Part shown: positions 57,073 to 64,000 of the stretch, one piece after another
How the letters are laid out: every line of letters begins with the position of its first letter
How positions within the stretch are numbered: the stretch's first letter is position 1
Assembly: GCA_963853835.1 (NCBI GenBank)
Contig: OY970832.1
Coordinates: forward strand, 5,972,001 to 6,036,000
Reading direction: 5' to 3'
Source of the DNA: Calendula officinalis
Lineage: Eukaryota; Streptophyta; Magnoliopsida; Asterales; Asteraceae
Length of the DNA: 64,000 nt
Position numbers and translations under genes: made by a program
Notes under the pieces: generated by a model
What the model was told of the DNA's origin: nothing
Databases searched by the model: none
What the model saw: the letters and a program-made list of their open reading frames with translations, nothing else

Positions 57073-58535
57073 ATGAACTCAAAATCTAGAGCAAACAACG
57101 GTCTCTCAAAAGGAAAGCCGCCACCAACACGGCTCCAGAAACAAGCTCCGGCCACACTCCATATCAGCGAGATCGCTAACCAAAATTTGTCAAAAACTGT
57201 AATTCCGTTATTATCTCCGTTTTTTTCAAAAATAGGCTTGTTTTAATCTGATTTTTCACAAATAGGCTCGTTTTTTCTCGTTTTTCAAAAATAGGCTTTC
57301 CGGAGTCCTGGAGACCGGCTTCCCTCTTAAAACCGGACTCCCCGAGACCGGCTTTGGGGCTGTCTGACACAATCTGACAAGGGTACTCCTGGACACCGGT
57401 TTTCAATAAAAAATGCCTCCATGTGACCTGCTTTTACTCCTCCCCGTCCTCTCCATTTTCTCCTCCTTTGACTTCAACACGCAACCCCATTTCTCCTCCA
57501 TGTTTATTACACTGGTTTAGATGCAAGATATGGCAGAAAACTTGCGACCGGAACAGAGATTTAGTGTTACGAGCCTGAACTTTACCTCTGCCAATTTCGA
57601 AATTGATGGTGGTAGAAGACGAAGGGGGAAGGCTGAGGCCGGAAGAAGAGGCGGAGGCCGGAAGATGTCGGCTTTTGATTATGGGATACCGGTGGTGGAT
57701 TTTTTTCTTTCTTCTTCTGCCGATCTCGATGTCGACTTTTGATTCTAGCGACAATTTCCGGCGATCGTACCCGTTGTTTGTTCCGGCTTTTGATCTCTCC
57801 TAATTTGATCGACGATGGTTGCTTCGGTAGATCGATTGACTGTTGACCGATGATCCTTTTGTTCGTTGCCTTTGGCGATGATGAATTTATGTGCCCTAAT
57901 TCGAAGTTCTCTGATTCTGATTCTTCGATTTGCTTAGCCGGTTGTCTTCTCCATTGAGGTATGTGATATAGAGCCATGGGGCCGTACACAAAGGTGTAGT
58001 TTCGTCAACCAACACTTCATAAATCTTACTATCCCCACACAGATCAAACGACAGTTTAACAATAAGCCAAAGTTATTTTTCATCAGTGATGAATTAATTT
58101 AATAAGCAGAATCTCATTAATAACAATGGCCAGTTGAAAGGGTAGATTTTTATTGAAAACCGGTGTCCAGGAGTACCCCTTTCAGATTGTGTCAGATTGG
58201 CTTAAAGCCGGTCTCGGGGAGTCCGGTTTTAAGAGGGAAGCCGGCCTCCGGGACTCCGGAAAGCCTATTTTTGAAAAACGAAAAAAAACGAGCCTATTTG
58301 TGAAAAATCAGAACAAAACAAGCCTATTTTTGAAAAAAATTCGTTAGTACTCTCACCGGCTCCATTCCCGGAGGTCAACAACAATCATGAAGTGAAAATA
58401 AACTGTCAGATTGCTGCCGGTGATGGTTCGAGGTGGCAACATCCGGCCATGGCTGGGACGGTGACGATGATGGACACGTCATCACTCTATGATAGTTTTG
58501 AATCGCAATGCACGATTCTTCCTCGTCGTCAATGA
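57073..58535 (+). pseudogene. Small unrecognised gene split by a long-inverted-repeat insertion
   Basis: From the ATG at 57073 the frame reads MNSKSRANNGLSKGKPPPTR, then LHISEIANQNLSKTVIPLLS. It stops being gene-like at about 57219, where the inserted element starts. Right of the insertion (58341 on) a frame with similar base composition continues (LSPAPFPEVNNNHEVKINC, SLYDSFESQCTILPRRQ) to a TGA at 58533-58535. Together they suggest an original product of roughly 110-120 residues, basic at the N-terminus. I do not recognise the family. A TATA-like box lies upstream. Unless the insertion is spliced out, the gene is inactive; the two halves are joined here only by inference. Confidence 0.55.
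57220..58340. mobile_element. Element with ~190-bp terminal inverted repeats (1.1 kb)
   Basis: The left arm 57220-57413 (TTTTTTCAAAAATAGGCTTG, AAACCGGACTCCCCGAGACC, GGACACCGGTTTTCAATAAA) returns inverted at 58147-58340 at about 90% identity. The flanks (57203-57219 and 58340-58358) look like degenerate copies of one ~17-bp sequence. The 730-bp interior contains GC-richer, coding-like DNA (57560-57960) that may be a captured gene fragment. Superfamily open; MULE-like is my guess. Confidence 0.8.
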
Positions 58536-59525
58536 TCTGGTGTACGTGAAGATTAATTAGCTTTTCCCCCCGATTGATTATGGTACAAAAGTTGGTTTTG
58601 TAATAGGGTCAGTTCAAATAATATGTTTGATATGACATTTCATTTGGATGGAAGGTTGTTTTTTACTTTTATTAATATCACAATATTTGAATCTTTGCAT
58701 AATTTCATTAAATAAAATATTAGGCTTCTCCCAACAGTGACACATCACTAAAGACATCTCTATTGATGGGTTACTGATGAAGTCGAGTCAATAACAACAC
58801 ATCATTGACTTATCCTCACTTAAAATATATTAAAATATTACATTTTAACCCCTCCCCCTTAGAGCTTGCTACGGACGCCCAAGCTCACACGTCGTCACAA
58901 GGATGTGTTCTACCGACAGGTCGGTGCCTATGGTGACGCGTGTCGGTAGAAGATGAAAGGCTTGTGATGGGTTGGTGACGGCTTGTTGGCATGGATTTAA
59001 GTATATCATTACTTAAAAGAGAAATTTTACACGTACCTAATCAATCAAAACTAAAAATAAGCCTAAAAACATGGTGATAACACATAGCAAAATCGAAGTG
59101 AAACTAAAGAGAGGATTTTATGGAACCCATGTGAGATTCATTGAAGATTATGCTTATATTAGGCTTATTCAATTAGACTTTGTATAATATTTCTCTTGCC
59201 TAAATGGCTAAATGTCTTATTATTTGGTGGAATGGGGTAAGAAGCATTATAGGAGTAGGAGAAATGTTAGGGGCGGTTTGGGAAAAATTATTTAAAAGCA
59301 TATAATCTTAAATAAGCAATAAGTTCTCTAAATAAGCTTTCCCAAACAACCTTTTAAAACCCCATGAAATAAAAAGTGGTAGAGTATTTGTTTTATTTCA
59401 TTACTAGTCATGTTTTGGATTTGAATTAAATTATGCACAATCATACATCTATAATTCTTATAATTAAAAAGAAGCCTAAATAAAACAAAATAGCATACTT
59501 AGAGAGTTACATCCGATAAAAAATA
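58536..59525. other. Intergenic stretch, no gene seen
   Basis: Contains a small inverted-repeat relic at 59273-59352 (GGCGGTTTGGGAAAAATT and CTTTCCCAAACAACC), related in style to 26566-26691, and a GC-richer patch at 58860-58990. Confidence 0.45.
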
Positions 59526-59791
59526 CTCCCTCCGTCCCACAAAAAAAACTTCTCATTTCACCTTATATTTTTGTCCCACAAAAAACTTCCCATTTCATAC
59601 ACTTGATGGGCTCCATATAATAAAATACTATTAAAACTAAGGACCCACCATTAACTATCCAATAATTATCTTTCTCTCTCCAAATCAATCTTATATTTTA
59701 ATCAAAACTATTACCAATTACCCCACCACTAATTATTACATAAAAACTTGTGCCAAAGTGAAATGAGAAGTTTTTTGTGGGACGGAGGGAG
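59526..59791. mobile_element. Stowaway-type MITE (CTCCCTCCGTCCC family), 266 bp
   Basis: CTCCCTCCGTCCCACAAA to TTTGTGGGACGGAGGGAG, an almost perfect palindrome at the ends, with TA at 59524-59525 and 59792-59793. Confidence 0.93.
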
Positions 59792-60100
59792 TATAATATT
59801 TACCCCTTTGCAAAGCATGAACATATAAAACTTGTTAAAATCATTTGTCGATATTTAATTAACATATAAGAAAAAAAACATTTTAATTACTAAACGGTAT
59901 ATTCCAAAACTTATGAATAGCACAATTTGTCCTTTTTAGATGCTAAATGGAAATATACATAAACAGGAGGAAATATTTCTCCATATTCTGATGAGGAACC
60001 AAACTGACGAGCCAAATAGATGGCCATACTAACAGTATTAGTTTGGAGAAATAAAGTAACGAGCAAACCGACAAACGATGTAAGATACCATCCAAATAGG

Positions 60101-60622
60101 CAAGGGTGTGCATGGCCGGTTTTAAGCTCTAACCAAATCCAATACGCTAATTTCGGTTTTAAGATTTTCAAACCTCTATCGTTTCGGTTTTAGTGGTTTT
60201 TAGCCATTAACGGTTTGGTTTCGGTTTTAAAACCGAACACACCTTGTTTTGAACAAAAATATATAATTTCATGCACTAATCTTCTTTTTTTCAAAATTAC
60301 ATATAAATTTTAACAACAATATCTAATTTACAACATTAAATTCAATGTCTAATAACATATTTGACCAATTAATACTATTTTCAGCTCAAAAATTCAAACT
60401 ATAAACATGTTTGTTTTTAGCATATTAATAATTAATTAAGTATTAGTGGGCGGTTTCTTAATGGGACGGTTTTTGGTTAAAACCGAAACCAAACCGAATT
60501 CATCGGTTTTTTGAAAATCTAAAACCAAACCGTTGGTTTTGAAATGATTTCGGTTTTATCGGTTTTGTTTTGTCGGTTGTAATGGATTGGTTCCGGTTTT
60601 TCGGTTTTTATGCTAACCCCTA
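60101..60622. mobile_element. hAT-type MITE with CGGTTT-rich arms (522 bp)
   Basis: Ends CAAGGGTGTGCATGG and ATGCTAACCCCTA are imperfect inverted repeats. A perfect 8-bp duplication CAAATAGG flanks it (60093-60100, 60623-60630). Arms of GGTTTCGGTTTT repeats resemble 41647-42298. Confidence 0.9.
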
Positions 60623-60630
60623 CAAATAGG

Positions 60631-61008
60631 GATGAGATATAGAACCGAAAACCCGAATCCGGACCCGTACCAAACCGGATTACTAAAAATCGGTTCAGGT
60701 ATCGGGTCCAACTTTTACATGAAATCGAATTTCGGGTATTTCAAGTCCGGTTACATCGGGCATAAAACAAATTGACCTGGTTCCATCGATAGTGGCTATT
60801 ATCTACAAGGACAAAATACGTTTTTTTAAAACTAAGGGGTGCAATTCATACAACTATTCTCAACACTGAGGGTGCTCTTTGTTATTCCGTCATTTAGCGT
60901 ATACCCTCAACAAAATGTCCTAAAATCGATCCCGCTCGTAGCCCTATTTCGCTGTTTTTCCTTCATCACTCGAACAAAATATTATCGCTTTTCGGCTAAT
61001 CGCTTTCA
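60631..61008. other. Upstream region of the SRRM1-like gene
   Basis: 60640-60780 has CCGAAACCG/ACCCG-like low-complexity DNA, possibly another hAT-type relic. The part from 60830 on is presumed promoter and 5' UTR; no clear TATA box. Confidence 0.45.
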
Positions 61009-61017
61009 AAACCCTAG
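61009..61017 (+). promoter_or_regulatory. Telo-box motif in the 5' leader of the SRRM1-like gene
   Basis: AAACCCTAG four bases upstream of the ATG at 61021. Telo-boxes are frequent near the transcription start of plant housekeeping and RNA-processing genes. Function inferred. Confidence 0.5.
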
Positions 61018-61020
61018 AAG

Positions 61021-64000
61021 ATGTCAGGCGGTTTCTTCCGGGTGAGTTCTTCAATTCATATTGAGTTTTATACGATTACGAATTTCATTATGAACACCTT
61101 GTTAGGTTAATATGATTTAGATCTTCGTAGTCGAAGCTGATGCCATTGCTGATGAGTTTTGTTTTCGATTAGGGTACTACGGCTGATCAAGATACTCGTT
61201 TCTCTAATAAGCATGCTAAGCTGCTTAAATCGCAGAAGTTTCCACCTGAATTGGAAAATCTGGTTCGTATCTCTTCATATCATCGGTGTTTTTGATACCT
61301 TTAGCTTGTTCGTCTGTGAAATGGAGCCTTATGTAAGCGTAATAGCATATAGTGAGCTGTCTGGAGCGTGTGTGTGTTTGAGTGAGTGAATTTGTTGTTT
61401 ACCGCATGATAAACTTTAACTGATAGAGGACAGCTAATGTAGATCTGTGTTAAAACTAGTCTCAGTCTTTAGCTTAAAAGTGATAGATAATAACGTGAAA
61501 ACTCAAAATGCTTGTCAATTTTGTCAATTTATTTGATTTTCACTCCTGAAATGGTGGGAAAAGCCTTAATGATATGGTATTGGATGTAAAATATTAAATA
61601 TGAACTTTGTAACTGTAGTAAACTGTACTAGCTTACAGTACAATATTACACTGAGAGAAGAGAGTAGATTTAGGGCTAAATTCTCTTCAGTAGGGGGAAA
61701 AGGAACCCTAAAATAAATCCTGAAATTTGCACTTTTGCATGGTAGTTTGCAAGTGTTGGACTATCTATCAGATGCATTTTACAAGTAGATCTTTTAAGGA
61801 TTAATTGTTATTGATAATACATTTGTTTTTAGGTGGACATGACAAAGGTAAAAATGGATGTCATGAGGCCATGGATAGCTCACAGGGTGACTGAACTTCT
61901 TGGTTTTGAAGATGAAGTGCTCATTAACTTCATTTATGGCCTTTTAGAGGAAAAGGTAACTTGCTTCTTTTTTTAAAAATTGACATGAACTCCATTTCTA
62001 CCATATCTATGCAAAATATAGAATAATAACCAAATCTTAATCATATATATATCTTGGTATAATAAGATATCTGACAATTTTTTGTTAAATACAGGTAGTT
62101 AATGGCAAAGAAATTCAAATTTCACTTACTGGTTTTATGGAGAAAAACACAGGGAAATTTATGAAGGAACTTTGGACACATCTTCTCAGTGCTCAACAAA
62201 ACGCAAGTGGTGTACCTCAACAATTCTTGGATGCTAAGGAAGAAGAAACTAGGAAAAACCAGGTATCTTTTATTCTTTTATATTTAATTTTCTTTAAAGT
62301 TATGTTTATTCTTATTTTGTCTGATTATCATATATTATGAATATAGGAGGATAGAGACCGTATAACAAGTGAGTTAAAGAAAACAAAAGAGAAAGAAGGG
62401 CGTGAACATGAAGAAGAAAGAGGGAAGATGGTAGTAATTCTTTTCCATGCAAGAGTTAGTTAAAATAAAGTCAAGTTTTTAGTTTTGACTTATTTCTTTG
62501 TCATGAAATTCAGCTTGCTTCTGCAATTATTTGGGTTCATGTCCTTTCCTCAAACTACTGTAGGACAGAGACAGAGAGATGGATGCTGGTGCTAATTTGG
62601 AGCAACGTTCTAGAAGACCAACAAAATTCTCAAGCAAGTGGTCAGCTGATGAAGATAAAGGAACTGATGACAAGAATGGATCAAAAGAAACAACCAGGTT
62701 AGATGAATTAATTGTATTTAAAAAATAAAAAATTTAATTTGATAATGTTTGTAATATATATACTTACATGATTTAAAAAAAAAAAAAAACTCTTATCTGT
62801 TTACTTCCTTACAACAGGATGGATCGATCTCCAAATTTAGCTGATCGTTCTCCACCACCACCTCGGTACCTATTCTGATTATTAGCTAAAACTTGTACAT
62901 GTGTTTTTATAGTTTTTCCACTATGATTAAATTCAGTTTTAGTGTGTCACTTGTTATTTTATTTTTATTTTTGCAGAGGTACACATTCGAGATCAGTTAG
63001 CAAGTCGTTTTCTAGATCCAGAAGTCATTCAAGGTATTTTATTTTTATTTTTATTTGTATTTCTAATTTTCAATTTATGTAATTTATATACTTCCTCCGT
63101 TTCAAAATAAGTGATACAAATTAACTTTCACGTTTTTTGAGGCAAAAGATAGTAATGAAGGTTAAATTTGATTAAATTGGATAGTTAGTGAGTGAGGGGT
63201 CCCACATATTATGATTAAAGTGATTTTAATGATGTTTAAAAGTAAAAATAAGGGTAAATGAGTAATTTAACTTTATTAAAGGAGATAGTTAGTGGGTATG
63301 GTCCCACTATATTTTACCAAATAAGGAAAGTTTCCAAGTGTATCACTTATTTTGAAACACCTTAAAATGGAAAGTGTGTCACTTATTTTGAAACGGAGGA
63401 AGTAGTATTTATCCTGGTAACCTAATTTCAGGTCAAGAAGTTTGTCAGCATCTCCTAAACCCATAAGGCGCTCTGTTTCTTCTGAAAGGAACTCTCCTGC
63501 ACGTATGCGGTCCCCACCTAAGAGATCTGTGTCACCTTCACCTACAAGGCAGAGGCTGCGATCCCCTGCACGCCGCATATCACGGTCCCCCATGTCCCGA
63601 TCACCAATAAGGCGTAGGTCCCGCTCTCCCATACGGCGAAGATCTCGGTCCCCCGTCCGTCGAAGATCGCGATCCCCGATCCGACGGAGATCGCGGTCCC
63701 CCGTCAGGCGGAGGTCGCGGACCCCACTTAGAAGGAGATCGCGGTCCCCACCTAGGAGGAGGTCGCGATCCCCTATCTGGAGGAGGAGGTCGCGGACCCC
63801 ACTCAGACGTAGGTCACCATCCCCTTTTCGAAGAAGGGTGCGATCTCCATCCCCCTTTCAAAGAAGGGCGAGGTCTCCGTACAGAAAAAGGTCACAATCC
63901 TCTGGTTCTCCTTCACCAGTTGTTGGTAGGTCCCGCTCTCCTCCTGTGAGGCGTCCACGTCAGCGGTCTCCTTCTCCAGTTAGGCGTAGCCGTCAAATTC
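61021..64000 (+). CDS. SRRM1-like splicing factor (PWI domain plus RS repeats), 5' nine exons
   Basis: Exons: 61021-61041, 61173-61262, 61833-61955, 62095-62262, 62347-62430, 62564-62697, 62818-62865, 62977-63033 and 63432 to the right edge. All borders are GT-AG and phases match. The PWI domain covers residues ~26-115, with the PWI tripeptide at 50-52 (MRPWIAHRVTELLGF, LINFIYGLLEEK). A charged linker (DRDRITSELKKTKEKEGREH) follows. The last exon encodes RS repeats with an eight-residue period (RRRSRSPI/V). PWI domains bind nucleic acid; SRRM1 (SRm160) proteins act as co-activators in exon-junction and spliceosome complexes in nuclear speckles. It resembles Arabidopsis At2g29210. The 3' end is outside the window. 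A Stowaway lies in intron 8. Confidence 0.93.
63091..63402. mobile_element. Stowaway-type MITE in intron 8 of the SRRM1-like gene
   Basis: CTTCCTCCGTTTCAAAAT to ATTTTGAAACGGAGGAAG, 312 bp, TA at 63089-63090 and 63403-63404. It ends about 28 bp before the exon 9 acceptor. The terminal motif is doubled at the right end. Confidence 0.93.
63590..63815 (+). repeat. 24-bp tandem repeat encoding RRRSRSP units
   Basis: About eight imperfect units of CGGAGATCGCGGTCCCCCGT-type sequence inside exon 9. Differences are mostly synonymous or swap I, V, P and L at one position. Confidence 0.88.

Overview
The window is nuclear DNA of a eudicot plant. It holds split genes with GT-AG introns, plant-specific gene families and dense plant-type transposable elements. 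An Asteraceae-like asterid is my best guess, from the flavour of one LINE fragment and the mobile-element families, and it is weakly supported. No CRISPR array, rRNA gene or intact tRNA gene was seen.

Real genes, left to right: exon 1 of a CYP707A-type ABA 8'-hydroxylase (minus strand, running off the left edge); a complete five-exon laccase (4209-6447, minus); a RING/DUF1117 E3 ligase of the RDUF type (37266-38414, minus); a single-exon LUX/BOA-type clock GARP factor (49404-50384, minus); a four-exon plastid-type J-domain gene (51491-53175, plus); an intronless E-class PPR gene (53335-55182, minus, convergent with the J gene); a small unrecognised gene at 57073-58535 split by a long-inverted-repeat insertion; and the 5' nine exons of an SRRM1-like PWI/SR splicing factor (61021 to the right edge, plus). 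From memory, CYP707A, laccase and PWI recall Arabidopsis At2g29090, At2g29130 and At2g29210. RDUF, LUX/BOA, PPR and J-domain recall At5g59550, At5g59570, At5g59600 and At5g59610. The window therefore looks like an ancestral gene block whose two halves survive on different Arabidopsis chromosomes.

The gaps are filled by layered transposons. From 8.6 to 26.1 kb a decayed Ty1/copia element carries a 10.3-kb Ty3/gypsy Tat-type element inside its left LTR. The gypsy element carries a hAT-type MITE in pol and an intron-bearing antisense gene near its 3' LTR. The copia right LTR carries a PIF/Harbinger-type element with a CCA/CCG-rich core. Two further members of that Harbinger-like family lie at 26.9-28.2 kb (AT-triplet core) and 45.5-46.1 kb (CCA core). 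From 29.5 to 35.3 kb two elements with terminal inverted repeats of about 65 bp are each bounded by (TA)n tracts and share the middle tract; the first contains a 2.36-kb solo LTR. At least a dozen Stowaway-like MITEs, a MULE-like element, three CGGTTT- or CCGCC-rich hAT-type elements, several fold-back elements, three tRNA-derived SINEs and a Helitron 3' remnant make up most of the rest.

The genes do not form an operon or pathway. Points of regulatory interest are a Stowaway ending 4 bp from the CYP707A TATA box, a perfect evening element upstream of the LUX-type gene, and a Stowaway inside an intron of the SR-protein gene.
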